Assembly: GCA_030550025.1 (NCBI GenBank)
Contig: JAUQQC010000005.1
Location: 202,857-251,006 of the forward strand
Direction: 5' to 3'
DNA: 48,150 nucleotides
Origin: Acidobacteriota bacterium
GTDB taxonomy: Bacteria; Acidobacteriota; Blastocatellia; HR10
A model generated the notes under the pieces. The model worked only from the letters and a program-made list of their open reading frames with translations, was not told the origin of the DNA and did no database searches. The position numbers were made by a program, and so were the translations under genes. Below are positions 1 through 7,802 of the stretch, piece by piece (positions within the stretch are counted from its first letter, which is position 1; each line of letters begins with the position of its first letter).

Positions 1-903
1 GAATTCCTTCCCCAGCTCTCGGGCGACGTCGTGGTCCAACGTCTGATTGATCGTCAGGAAGAGGCGTCGCGCGACGAGCTTCTGGAGCACATCGCGAGGC
101 GCGACCTGCAATTTCTCGGCGAACTCGCGCACGGTCACCGTCTCCGGCAACCGGATCGGTTTCAGCTCCTTCACGGGCGGGGGAGGCGGAGAAGCGGTCA
201 CTACCGGAGCGTCCACGCTCGGGGCGGGCTTCTTCGCAGGCGCAGGCATCGGACGACGAATGCGTCGTCGGCGCTCGTCTCGCGGAGGGACGTAGACGGT
301 GCTCGCTAAATCGGGAGCGGGCGTGGCCATCGAAGCGCTGAGCGCGCTCGAAGGTCGCAGGATGATGACCTGAGGCTTAGACGGGCGTGCCTTCGGCTCC
401 GGCGCGGCTTCCGGGGCCGGACGCGCTTCTTCAGCGGGAGCGGCCGTCGGGGCTGCCGCCATCGGAGGTGGCGATGGCGGTGGAGGCGGAGCCACTGGTT
501 TCAACGGCATTACCTTCATGCGCGGCTCCGTCTCGACCTTCGGCCTCTCCAGTCGCTCGGAGACCTGGCGCGCTTCTTTGCCAACGGTCGCTCGACTGAC
601 ATCCGGCTTCACCGGCTCGCGCTCTCTCGGCGGGAGCTCCTCGGGCACTTCCTTCGGTGGCGGACTCGGCACCGTGGCTTGCTCCGGCGCCACCTCCTTG
701 GCCCGTTTCACCAACCGCGGTCGGATCTGCGAGACCTCCGGCACCTTGGCATAATGCCGCGAGCGAATCTGCTCGGCCTGCTCCTCGGTCAACGAATTCG
801 AGGGCACGCTCACATCGAAGCCGAGCTGCCGCGCCTCCTCGATCACGCGGCGTGGCTCCAACTTCAACTCTCGGGCCAATTCATAAATGCGTATCTTCTT
901 CAT
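1..903 (-). CDS. infB: Translation initiation factor IF-2, N-terminal part (truncated by window edge)
   Basis: The first 301 residues of IF-2 are visible; the G domain and everything after it lie beyond the left edge. The protein opens MKKIRIYELARELKLEPRRV, the usual IF2_N helix pair. A long Pro/Glu/Ala-rich linker follows. A second IF2_N-like segment lies near the edge (TVREFAEKLQVAPRDVLQKL). IF-2 brings fMet-tRNA to the 30S subunit and drives subunit joining by GTP hydrolysis. The start codon is preceded by GGAGGGG. It is the third gene of rimP-nusA-infB, 44 bases after nusA; ylxR and rplGA-type small genes sometimes found between nusA and infB are absent. Confidence 0.95.
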   Translation of the reverse strand, partial: MKKIRIYELARELKLEPRRVIEEARQLGFDVSVPSNSLTEEQAEQIRSRHYAKVPEVSQIRPRLVKRAKEVAPEQATVPSPPPKEVPEELPPREREPVKPDVSRATVGKEARQVSERLERPKVETEPRMKVMPLKPVAPPPPPSPPPMAAAPTAAPAEEARPAPEAAPEPKARPSKPQVIILRPSSALSASMATPAPDLASTVYVPPRDERRRRIRRPMPAPAKKPAPSVDAPVVTASPPPPPVKELKPIRLPETVTVREFAEKLQVAPRDVLQKLVARRLFLTINQTLDHDVARELGKEF

Positions 904-947
904 CCCCTCCCCTTCCCCCGAGTTGGCATTCTCCTTGCGCGAGCGCC

Positions 948-2273
948 TCACGATCGCTCCTCCGATGCGGATGCGCTCGATGCCGGCTCAAGAGGCCGCT
1001 CCCCCACGATCGCCTGCGCAGCCGCTCTCACTTCCGTCGCTTGAGCGAGGCTCCAATCCAGCTTCTCCGCCAGCTGATCCACATCGGAGCTGGCGATCTG
1101 TTCGACCGTCGCGAATCCTTTGGCCTTGAGCTGTTCCACCATCGTCTCGGGAAGACGTCCTTCGAGGGCGCTGAGCGGCGTTCCCCCTCCGGATACCAGT
1201 TGCTCCATCTGCGCGGCCACCTCCCGCTTCAACTCCGACTCGCTCCGAATGTCAATGTGCCAGCCTACGAGCTTCACCGCCAAACGCACATTCTGCCCCT
1301 GCTTGCCGATAGCGAGCGAGAGCTGATCATCATCCACGATGACCTCCAAGCGACGCGCCACCGGATCCACGATGTGAACGCGATTCACTCGGGCGGGGCT
1401 CAGCGCGCTGGCCGCGAACTTCGCCGGATTCTCCGACCACTCGATGATATCGATCTTCTCCCCGTGCAATTCGCGGATGACGGCCTGCACGCGGCTCCCC
1501 TTCATCCCCACGCACGCGCCGACCGGATCCACATCAGGATCACTCGAGGCTACGGCGATCTTAGCGCGTTCGCCCGGATCGCGCGCACAGGCCTTGATCT
1601 GAACCGTCCCATCGTAGATCTCCGGGACCTCCAGTTCGAAGAGCCGCATGATCAGCTCAGGAACCGTTCGCGAGAGAATGATCTGATGTCCTGCCCCCCG
1701 ATTGACCTCCTTGATCACCGCGCGGATGCGATCGCCAACCGAATACCGCTCGGCCTTCGACTGTTCGGAGCGTGGCAAGAGGGCCTCCACGGTCCCCAGA
1801 TCCACGATCATGTCCCCCTTCTTCTCGAAGCGCTTCACGAAGCCACTGACCAACTCGCCGACGCGCCCGACATATTCCTCGTAGATGCGCTGGCGTTCGG
1901 CCTCGCGCACCTTCTGCATGATGGTCTGCTTGGCCATCTGCGCGGCGATGCGCCCCAGGCCCTCAAACGGCCGCGGGATCTCCACGATATCGCCGACCTC
2001 CGCCCCCTCGACCAGCTGATTCGCTTCCTGCAGACTGATCTCCCGGGCCGGATCGGTCACCTGCTCGACGACAACCTTCCGAGCGAAGATCTCGATCTGT
2101 CCCGTCTCCGGATTGTACTCGACGTCAATATCCTCGCCCGTGGCCTTGAACTGTTTCTCATACGCCCGGCGGATGGCCTCCTTGAGAGCCGTGATGACCG
2201 CCTCCGGGTCGATGTTCTTCTCCCGGCTGAGCAGCTCAATGCTCTCGGCAATCGGGCTTCTCGGATTCGCCAT
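948..2273 (-). CDS. nusA: Transcription termination/antitermination factor NusA
   Basis: A 441-residue NusA that binds RNA polymerase near the RNA exit channel and modulates pausing, hairpin-dependent termination and antitermination. The order is an N-terminal polymerase-binding domain (from about residue 5, SIELLSREKNIDPEAV), S1, then two KH domains (GACVGMKGSRVQAVIREL, later LAIGKQGQNVRLAVKL). There is a single C-terminal helix-hairpin-helix repeat (about 370-425) and a short Ser/Ala/Glu tail. One C-terminal repeat makes it shorter than the 495-residue E. coli protein. The start MANP was chosen because GAGGGGGAAG lies just upstream; an in-frame ATG five codons earlier lacks this. It lies between rimP and infB, and NusA may act on the terminator-like hairpin ahead of rimP. 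Confidence 0.96.
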   Translation of the reverse strand: MANPRSPIAESIELLSREKNIDPEAVITALKEAIRRAYEKQFKATGEDIDVEYNPETGQIEIFARKVVVEQVTDPAREISLQEANQLVEGAEVGDIVEIPRPFEGLGRIAAQMAKQTIMQKVREAERQRIYEEYVGRVGELVSGFVKRFEKKGDMIVDLGTVEALLPRSEQSKAERYSVGDRIRAVIKEVNRGAGHQIILSRTVPELIMRLFELEVPEIYDGTVQIKACARDPGERAKIAVASSDPDVDPVGACVGMKGSRVQAVIRELHGEKIDIIEWSENPAKFAASALSPARVNRVHIVDPVARRLEVIVDDDQLSLAIGKQGQNVRLAVKLVGWHIDIRSESELKREVAAQMEQLVSGGGTPLSALEGRLPETMVEQLKAKGFATVEQIASSDVDQLAEKLDWSLAQATEVRAAAQAIVGERPLEPASSASASEERS

Positions 2274-2373
2274 ACTCTTCCCCCTCATGCCGAACGATTC
2301 GGGGAGAGGCTCCGACCCGATCGGGTGGAGGCCCGCCCCCTCGATCTCCCCCCTGGTTTTCGGATGGGTCCCG

Positions 2374-2856
2374 TCACCTCGCTCGGGACTTCCCCCACTC
2401 GAACGCCAGATGCGCTTTGCGAATCTTCGGGTAAGGGATCACCACCTCGCGCTTCAGCTCACGCTCGCGCACGGTCACTTCGTCTCCTTCGATTCCGAGC
2501 AACTCGCCCACGAAATGTCGCCGCCCTTCGAGCGGCTCCCACGTCTCGATCCTCACGACGCGACCAGCGAACCGCTGGTAATCGCTCCGCCGATATAATC
2601 CTCGCTCGATGCCCGGCGAGCAAACCTCCAACACGTACCGATGTGGGATCGGATCCTCGACATCCAACACGACCCCGATGCGCTCGCTCACCCGGGCGCA
2701 GTCATCTACCGTGACCCCACCGGGCTTATCCACAAGGACGCGCAGGATCATCCCCTGTCGCCCCCCGGCAATCTCCACGTGCACCAGCTCGAAGCCCAGG
2801 GCGGCGATGACCGGCTCGATGATCTCCGTCACGCGCTCGACAAGACCCACACCCAT
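2374..2856 (-). CDS. rimP: Ribosome maturation factor RimP
   Basis: A 160-residue RimP, needed for 30S assembly. The N-terminal domain carries the family pattern for this position (EPVIAALGFELVHVEIAGG, then LRVLVDKPGGVTVDDCARVS). The central VLEVCSPGIERGL motif is diagnostic, and the C-terminal Sm-like domain ends with IPYPKIRKAHLAFEW. The start MGVGLVERV is chosen because GGGGGAGT precedes it and because the reading frame upstream runs through a hairpin and T-tract. It is first in rimP-nusA-infB. Its leader holds an intrinsic-terminator-like structure directly against the ribosome site, described separately. Confidence 0.94.
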   Translation of the reverse strand: MGVGLVERVTEIIEPVIAALGFELVHVEIAGGRQGMILRVLVDKPGGVTVDDCARVSERIGVVLDVEDPIPHRYVLEVCSPGIERGLYRRSDYQRFAGRVVRIETWEPLEGRRHFVGELLGIEGDEVTVRERELKREVVIPYPKIRKAHLAFEWGKSRAR

Positions 2857-2864
2857 ACTCCCCC

Positions 2865-2889
2865 AAAAAAAAGTGGGCTGACCGCCCAC
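2865..2889 (-). terminator. Intrinsic terminator/attenuator-like hairpin with T8 in the rimP leader
   Basis: On the minus strand: GTGGGC-GGTCA-GCCCAC followed by eight T. This is a perfect 6-bp GC-rich stem with a 5-base loop and an uninterrupted U-tract, the form of a Rho-independent terminator. The T-tract ends exactly where the rimP Shine-Dalgarno GGGGGAG begins, so it cannot serve an upstream minus-strand gene (none exists; the next gene is divergent). It must act within the leader of rimP-nusA-infB, either as an attenuator or by influencing access to the ribosome site. Confidence 0.75.
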
Positions 2890-2929
2890 GTCCGCATCAC
2901 CCCCACACCCGACTCGAATGAGAAGTATA

Positions 2930-2958
2930 ATGATAGCCCGCTCATCTGATGAAATCAA
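2930..2958 (-). promoter_or_regulatory. Predicted sigma70-type promoter of rimP-nusA-infB
   Basis: On the minus strand, TTGATT, a 17-base spacer and TATCAT. The expected start of transcription is near 2923, giving a leader of about 65 bases that contains the hairpin and T8. No experimental support. Confidence 0.5.
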
Positions 2959-2994
2959 GTACGACCACCTTTGGCACACACTTGCTCCATCCCC

Positions 2995-3024
2995 TTGACA
3001 ATGGAGATGACCAGCCCCTACCAT
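2995..3024 (+). promoter_or_regulatory. Predicted sigma70-type promoter of nuoA
   Basis: A consensus TTGACA, an 18-base spacer and TACCAT. The -10 box ends only 8 bases before the ATG at 3033, so the transcript would start at or within a few bases of the start codon (leaderless). It is divergent from, and not overlapping, the rimP promoter. Confidence 0.5.
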
Positions 3025-3032
3025 TGATGCTC

Positions 3033-3425
3033 ATGAAAGCACCTATGATGCTCTTCTTGCAAACGGATCCGATCTACGGGTATCTGCCGATCGTCGTGCT
3101 CCTGTTCCTGGCCGCGCTCTTCCCGGCCCTGGTGCTGGGGATCGGGCGGCTGCTGCGTCCGATGAAGCCCGAAGCGCCGAAGCTCTCTCCCTACGAGTGC
3201 GGCGTGGACCCGATCCTGGACGCGCGCGAGCGGTTCTCGGTGCGCTACTACATCATTGCCATGCTCTTTTTGATCTTCGACGTGGAGACGGTCTTCCTCT
3301 TCCCCTGGGCCGTCATCTACGACAAGCTGGCGCTTTTTGGCCTCATCGAGATGGCCATCTTCCTCGGCCTTCTCATCGTAGGGTATTACTACGCCTGGCG
3401 AAAAGGAGCATTGGAATGGACGTGA
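3033..3425 (+). CDS. nuoA: NADH-quinone oxidoreductase subunit A
   Basis: A membrane subunit of complex I with three predicted transmembrane segments: [19 protein letters not shown], the middle [20 protein letters not shown], and [18 protein letters not shown]. Diagnostic are the loop [22 protein letters not shown] (Cys of the active/deactive loop) and [11 protein letters not shown]. The length is about 130 residues, normal for the family. The frame is open back to an ATG at 2949, but a TTGACA/TACCAT promoter lies inside that extension and NuoA proteins begin close to the first helix, so 3033 (or 3045) is preferred. The gene overlaps nuoB by 10 bases. No other complex I gene apart from nuoB is in the window. 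Confidence 0.92.
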   Translation: MKAPMMLFLQTDPIYGYLPIVVLLFLAALFPALVLGIGRLLRPMKPEAPKLSPYECGVDPILDARERFSVRYYIIAMLFLIFDVETVFLFPWAVIYDKLALFGLIEMAIFLGLLIVGYYYAWRKGALEWT

Positions 3426-3955
3426 ATCTGGAGGAATACGCGCAGGCCGGAGGATTTTTGACGACGACCGTGGATGCCGTCTTCAATTGGGCGCGCAAGT
3501 CGGCGCTGTGGCCGATGACGTTTGGGCTCGCCTGCTGCGCCATTGAGATGATGGCCACGGGCGCCTCCCGTTTCGACATTGATCGGTTCGGCGCAGGGGT
3601 TTTCCGTCCGAGCCCGCGGCAGTCGGATCTGATGATCGTCGCCGGGACCGTCACGCTGAAGATGGCGCCCGTTGTGCGCCGCGTCTACGACCAGATGCCC
3701 GAACCCAAGTGGGTCATCGCCATGGGCGCGTGTGCCAGCGTTGGCGGCCCCTTCGATTCGTATTCGACCTTGCAGGGCGTAGATCGGGTCGTCCCCGTGG
3801 ACGTCTACATTCCGGGATGCCCGCCGCGGCCCGAGGCGCTGCTTTACGGCCTCATGCGCCTCCAGGACAAGATCATGCGCGAGCACCCAAGCCTCTACAT
3901 CTTCGGCCGCGAACGCGTCGTGCGCGTCACGCCCATTGCGGAATCGGCGGCCTGA
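3416..3955 (+). CDS. nuoB: NADH-quinone oxidoreductase subunit B (cluster N2 subunit)
   Basis: A 179-residue peripheral-arm subunit that holds the terminal [4Fe-4S] cluster N2 next to the quinone site. The tandem cysteines in [11 protein letters not shown], the Cys in MGACASVGG and the Cys in [10 protein letters not shown] provide the four ligands expected. [20 protein letters not shown] is characteristic. The start ATG lies inside the end of nuoA, with AAAAGGAG seven bases upstream, implying translational coupling. It is followed not by nuoC but by a MidA-family methyltransferase, so the complex I genes of this organism are split. Confidence 0.95.
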   Translation: MDVNLEEYAQAGGFLTTTVDAVFNWARKSALWPMTFGLACCAIEMMATGASRFDIDRFGAGVFRPSPRQSDLMIVAGTVTLKMAPVVRRVYDQMPEPKWVIAMGACASVGGPFDSYSTLQGVDRVVPVDVYIPGCPPRPEALLYGLMRLQDKIMREHPSLYIFGRERVVRVTPIAESAA

Positions 3956-4042
3956 GTCCTCTGACGGTTGAGCGTGTTCCCGCCGAAGCGGGGATCGGGC
4001 ATTCCCGCCTCCTTCAAAACCGCTTCTGAAAAGGCTCGCTTC

Positions 4043-5143
4043 ATGAATGAGCGCGGCAGCAAGTGGCCGCTTGAGGAGAAACTCAAGGCGCGCATTCGGG
4101 AAACCGGACCGATTCCCTTTCGGGATTTCATGCACGCCGCCCTCTACGATCCCGAACACGGATACTACATGCGACGCGCGGAGATCGGAGTGCGCGGAGA
4201 TTATATAACGAGCGCGCATTTGCACCCGATCTTCGGAGAGCTCCTGGCGAAAAAATTTCTCGCCCTTTTTCGCGATCTCGCACCGCCATGGACGCTTCTG
4301 GAATGGGGAGCAGGAACGGGACGACTGGCTGCGGATGTGCTCGCCGCTTTCGAGCAGGAGCCGGAGGCGCGTTCGATCCGCTACCTCATCTGCGAGATCA
4401 GCCCTCGCCTTCGAGCGGAGCAGCAGCGGCTCCTCGAGAACCGACCCAACGTCGCCTGGGTGAGCGAAGACGATCTGGAGGTGGAGAGCCTCACGGGCCT
4501 CATCTTCTCGAACGAACTGCTTGATGCCTTCCCCGTCCATCGCGTCCTGCGAGAGCGTGGAGCGTGGCGCGAACTCTACGTGACGCTGCGCGGCGAGGCA
4601 TTCGCATGGGTGCTTGGCGAGCTGACCCGTCCAGAGATCGCGCGCTACTTCGAGGAGGTTGGGATCGAACTGGGGGAAGGACAGATCGCTGATGTCGCGA
4701 TGGACATCGTCCCATGGCTCCAGCGCGTGGCGGCGATCTTGCGAGAGGGGTATGTGGTGACGATCGACTACGGGGACACGGCCGATCGGCTTTATGACCG
4801 AACGCGCTGGGAAGGAACCCTCCGGTGCTTCTATCGCCGCCAACTCGTTTCGGACCCTCTCGCGCGCGTCGGGGAGCAGGACATCACGGCGAGTGTGGAC
4901 TTCACCCTGATTGCGCGCGCGGGGCAGGCCGTCGGCCTCGAGGTCGTGGAGTTCAAGAGTCAGCGAGAGCTCCTCATGGAGCTCGGGCTTTTGGAGCGGG
5001 CGAGCGTGAGGTTGCAGCACGCCGCGTCTTCCGCCGAGGAGGTGGCCGCGCGGCTCGCGCTCAAGCATTTCCTCGTGCCGAGCGATCTGGGCGAGAACTT
5101 CAAAGTCCTCGTGCAAAGGAAGCGTCGCTCGACGATGGTTTGA
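4043..5143 (+). CDS. midA: MidA/NDUFAF7-family SAM-dependent methyltransferase (DUF185)
   Basis: A 366-residue class I methyltransferase of the DUF185/COG1565 family. The family N-terminal signature is PIPFRDFMHAALYDPEHGYY. The SAM loop is LLEWGAGTGRLAADVL, and the conserved SNELLDAFPVHRV and VVTIDYGD follow, where the Asp and Tyr line the active site. Human NDUFAF7 dimethylates an Arg of NDUFS2 (the NuoD homologue) during complex I assembly. Placement 87 bases after nuoB on the same strand suggests the same role here. The ATG at 4043 has a weak GAAAAGG upstream; earlier TTG starts in frame are less likely. Confidence 0.88.
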   Translation: MNERGSKWPLEEKLKARIRETGPIPFRDFMHAALYDPEHGYYMRRAEIGVRGDYITSAHLHPIFGELLAKKFLALFRDLAPPWTLLEWGAGTGRLAADVLAAFEQEPEARSIRYLICEISPRLRAEQQRLLENRPNVAWVSEDDLEVESLTGLIFSNELLDAFPVHRVLRERGAWRELYVTLRGEAFAWVLGELTRPEIARYFEEVGIELGEGQIADVAMDIVPWLQRVAAILREGYVVTIDYGDTADRLYDRTRWEGTLRCFYRRQLVSDPLARVGEQDITASVDFTLIARAGQAVGLEVVEFKSQRELLMELGLLERASVRLQHAASSAEEVAARLALKHFLVPSDLGENFKVLVQRKRRSTMV

Positions 5144-5162
5144 GGTGCAGAAATGGCGTAAA

Positions 5163-7703
5163 ATGTTCCCTCCGATGAGGTCGCGAAGGGCCAATCGGAG
5201 GGAGCCGGCGTCGGTCCTCGTCGTGGAGCGGCAAGCGCCGCGATCGCGGCGGCGAAGGATCGGCCGAAGGCTTCTCGTGTTGGCAGTGGGCCTTGTGCTC
5301 GGTCTGTCGGCGTTCGGGTATTTTTACCTGGAGGCCGAACAGGACCTGGATGCGTGGCTCGCTGGGCGTCTGGGGCAGAGTGAGCCGACGATCTTCTATG
5401 CGGCACCGCGCCGCATTCGCGTCGGGCAGCGGCTCTCTCGCGAACACGTGCTTGGGCATCTCAGTCGCGCCGGATACACGGAGTCCTCGAAGACGGAAGA
5501 TCTCCGACGCGGCCGGTATCGGAATGGACGAGAGGGCGTGGACGTCTGGCCCGGCGTGCTGGCTGCCGAACGCTTCCCGCGCCTGCGCATCGTCTTCTCC
5601 CGCGACGGACGTACGATCCAACGGCTCGTGGATCTGGAGACCGGCCGCGATCTGGAGAGCGCGGACCTCGAACCGGAACCCATCGGCTCGGTCGCCCGAT
5701 CGGTCGGGACGCCTACGGATTCCAGGCGCGGTTTGCGTTTGGAAGTCGAATATCGGCAACTCCCGCGGCACCTCGTCCACGCCATCGTCGCCGTCGAAGA
5801 CAAACGATTCTTCGAGCATACGGGCGTGGATTATTTGGGCATCTTACGCGCGCTCTGGCGCGATCTCCGCGCGGGCGAAGTCGTCCAAGGGGGTTCGACG
5901 ATCACGCAGCAACTGGTCAAAAACATCCTCGTCGGCTCGGAACGGACGCTGTGGCGAAAGGTGCGCGAGGCTTTCCTCGCGCTCGCCTTAGAGCGGCGAT
6001 TGAGCAAAGAAGAGATCTTCACCCGATACGTCAACGTCATCTATCTCGGACGGCGCGGCGGACTCTCGGTCTACGGCGTGGGTGCCGCGGCGCGGGAATA
6101 TTTCGACAAAGACGTCTCGCACCTGACGCTTCCCGAAGCGGCCTTTCTCGCTGGGATCATCCATCGCCCCGGATCCTACATCACGGCGACGCCCCGTCCA
6201 GAGGTCTTGGAGCGCGGTCTGCGTCGTCGCAATCTCGTGCTCGATCTGATGGCTGAACAAGGCTTCATCACCCGCGCGGAGGCGGAGGCGGCCAAGCGCG
6301 CTCCGCTCGGCTTGCGTTTTCGCGCCGGACGTCCGGGGACCGAAGTGAGCGCCCCGTACTTCCTCGACTACGTGCAAGAGCAACTGGCCGAGCTGTTCCC
6401 CACGAGCGATCTCGGACAACTCGGCTACCGCATCTACACGACCATTGACATGGACCTGCAGCGCGCGGCCACGACGGCACTGACCGAAGGGTTGGAACGA
6501 CTGGATCGAGAGTTGGCGCGGCGTCGAGAGCGAACCCCTCCGGGGACCGTGCAAGGAGCGCTCGTGGCCCTGCACGCGCGCACGGGGGCGATCTTGACGA
6601 TGGTCGGCGGACGGAACTACGTGGAGAGCCAATTCAACCGCGCCACCGATGCGCGTCGCCAACCGGGATCGGCCATCAAACCGTTCGTCTATGCGGCGGC
6701 TTTGGAATCGGGAGAGCATGAGGGAAGACCGCTGACGCTCGCCGATCTCTACATGGATGAGCCGCGCACTTTCGAGGGGGGGTATGCGCCCAAGAACTTC
6801 GGCGATACGTATCTCCTTCGTCCCGTGACTGTGCGCGAGGCTCTGGCGCGTTCGCTCAACGTCGTCACCGTTCAGATCGCGCAGGAGACCGGATATGAGA
6901 CGGTCGCCCGCATGATCGAGCGCTGCGGCTTGCCGCGCCCTCCGGCGCACGCGGCGACGGCGTTGGGTGCGTCCGAAGTCACCCCACTTGAGCTGGCAGC
7001 CGCCTACACGGTCTTTCCTAGCGGTGGCCAACGGGCCGTGCCTTTCGCCATGGCGCGTATCATCACGGCCGAAGGACGTCTGCTTCAAGAGACGGCGCCT
7101 CGACGAATCGAGGCCCTGCCGGCCACGGTCGCCTATCTGGTGACCAGCGCGCTGCAAAGTGTCATTGCCGAACCCTACGGGACCGGACATGCGGCCAGTG
7201 CCCTCGGACTTCCAGCCATCGCCGGCAAGACCGGCACCTCACAACGAAGCGATGCGTGGTTCGTCGGCTTCACCCCTCAGCTCGTCGCCGTCGTATGGGT
7301 GGGCTTTGACGATAATCGGCCGTTGCCGCTAGCGGCCTCTCGCGCTGCGCTCCCCATCTGGATCGCCTTCATGCGGCAAGTCGCCGCAGTGCGTCCGGAT
7401 CTCACGACCGGGAGCTTCACGCCTCCGGAAGGCATCGTCGAGCACGTCGTGGACCCAGAGACGGGACTTCGCGCGACCGATCACTGCCCCCAGAAACGCG
7501 TGGAGCTGTTCCTTCAGGGTCGCGAGATCACCGCGCTTTGTACGCTGCATCCGGGCCAGCCGGTCGAGGAAGTCCCGGAAGTCCCGCCGGAGAATCCTCC
7601 TCTTCCCGTCCCGCCTCCGGACGAATCCGCTCCCGTCCCGGAGACGCCGTCCGCGCCGAAGACGCGCCCGCTTCGCACGCGTCTGCCTCTTCCTGACCGC
7701 TGA
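5163..7703 (+). CDS. Bifunctional class A penicillin-binding protein (PBP1B-like)
   Basis: An 846-residue peptidoglycan glycosyltransferase/transpeptidase. The order is a basic cytoplasmic tail, one membrane anchor (about 35-57), a PBP1B-type UB2H-like region (EPTIFYAAPRRIRVGQRLS, about 74-175), and a GT51 domain with the catalytic Glu in VEDKRFFEH (211-219) and GGSTITQQLVKN (243-254). The transpeptidase has SAIK (503-506), SLN (564-566) and KTGT (689-692). The C-terminal 60 residues are Pro-rich. It builds and cross-links periplasmic glycan. The start is uncertain: GTG 5145, ATG 5163 and ATG 5175 are all in frame. TAAAAT at 5159-5164 would fit a promoter for 5175. Confidence 0.93.
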   Translation: MFPPMRSRRANRREPASVLVVERQAPRSRRRRIGRRLLVLAVGLVLGLSAFGYFYLEAEQDLDAWLAGRLGQSEPTIFYAAPRRIRVGQRLSREHVLGHLSRAGYTESSKTEDLRRGRYRNGREGVDVWPGVLAAERFPRLRIVFSRDGRTIQRLVDLETGRDLESADLEPEPIGSVARSVGTPTDSRRGLRLEVEYRQLPRHLVHAIVAVEDKRFFEHTGVDYLGILRALWRDLRAGEVVQGGSTITQQLVKNILVGSERTLWRKVREAFLALALERRLSKEEIFTRYVNVIYLGRRGGLSVYGVGAAAREYFDKDVSHLTLPEAAFLAGIIHRPGSYITATPRPEVLERGLRRRNLVLDLMAEQGFITRAEAEAAKRAPLGLRFRAGRPGTEVSAPYFLDYVQEQLAELFPTSDLGQLGYRIYTTIDMDLQRAATTALTEGLERLDRELARRRERTPPGTVQGALVALHARTGAILTMVGGRNYVESQFNRATDARRQPGSAIKPFVYAAALESGEHEGRPLTLADLYMDEPRTFEGGYAPKNFGDTYLLRPVTVREALARSLNVVTVQIAQETGYETVARMIERCGLPRPPAHAATALGASEVTPLELAAAYTVFPSGGQRAVPFAMARIITAEGRLLQETAPRRIEALPATVAYLVTSALQSVIAEPYGTGHAASALGLPAIAGKTGTSQRSDAWFVGFTPQLVAVVWVGFDDNRPLPLAASRAALPIWIAFMRQVAAVRPDLTTGSFTPPEGIVEHVVDPETGLRATDHCPQKRVELFLQGREITALCTLHPGQPVEEVPEVPPENPPLPVPPPDESAPVPETPSAPKTRPLRTRLPLPDR

Positions 7704-7729
7704 CGCGAGAGGATCGCTGCCATTAGGGA

Positions 7730-7748
7730 ACTGGGAGGCGTTCCCAGT
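7730..7748 (+). promoter_or_regulatory. Perfect inverted repeat before the ompH-like gene
   Basis: ACTGGGA-GGCGT-TCCCAGT: a 7-bp perfect stem with a 5-base loop. There is no T-tract. It lies 27 bases after the PBP stop codon and ends 3 bases before the extended -10 of the next gene, covering its -35 region. It may be an operator or a weak terminator. Confidence 0.4.
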
Positions 7749-7751
7749 GCA

Positions 7752-7760
7752 TGCTACAAT
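7752..7760 (+). promoter_or_regulatory. Extended -10 promoter element of the ompH-like gene
   Basis: TGCTACAAT, an extended -10 box (TGN-TACAAT). The same nine bases precede ruvB. No good -35 hexamer lies 17 bases upstream, as often seen with extended -10 promoters. Confidence 0.45.
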
Positions 7761-7802
7761 TGTCCATTCACACCGAAACTTCAACCGATGGAGGGGAGAA
7801 GG

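Noticed and set aside
657-2714. A 685-codon plus-strand open frame across infB, nusA and rimP
   Set aside because: It is antisense to three well-supported genes and spans their gaps without any motif. Arg/Pro/Leu-rich shadow frame.
2926-2931. TATAAT on the plus strand in the rimP-nuoA gap as a nuoA -10 box
   Set aside because: No acceptable -35 hexamer lies 16-18 bases upstream (the stretch there is C-rich). The TTGACA/TACCAT pair nearer nuoA is better, and the same bases fit the rimP promoter on the other strand.
2949-3032. N-terminal extension of nuoA to an ATG at 2949
   Set aside because: The extension contains a TTGACA/TACCAT promoter, lacks a ribosome site, and NuoA proteins normally begin just before the first membrane helix.
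3389-5194. A 601-codon minus-strand open frame opposite nuoB and midA
   Set aside because: Shadow of two genes with strong family signatures; no domain and no ribosome site.
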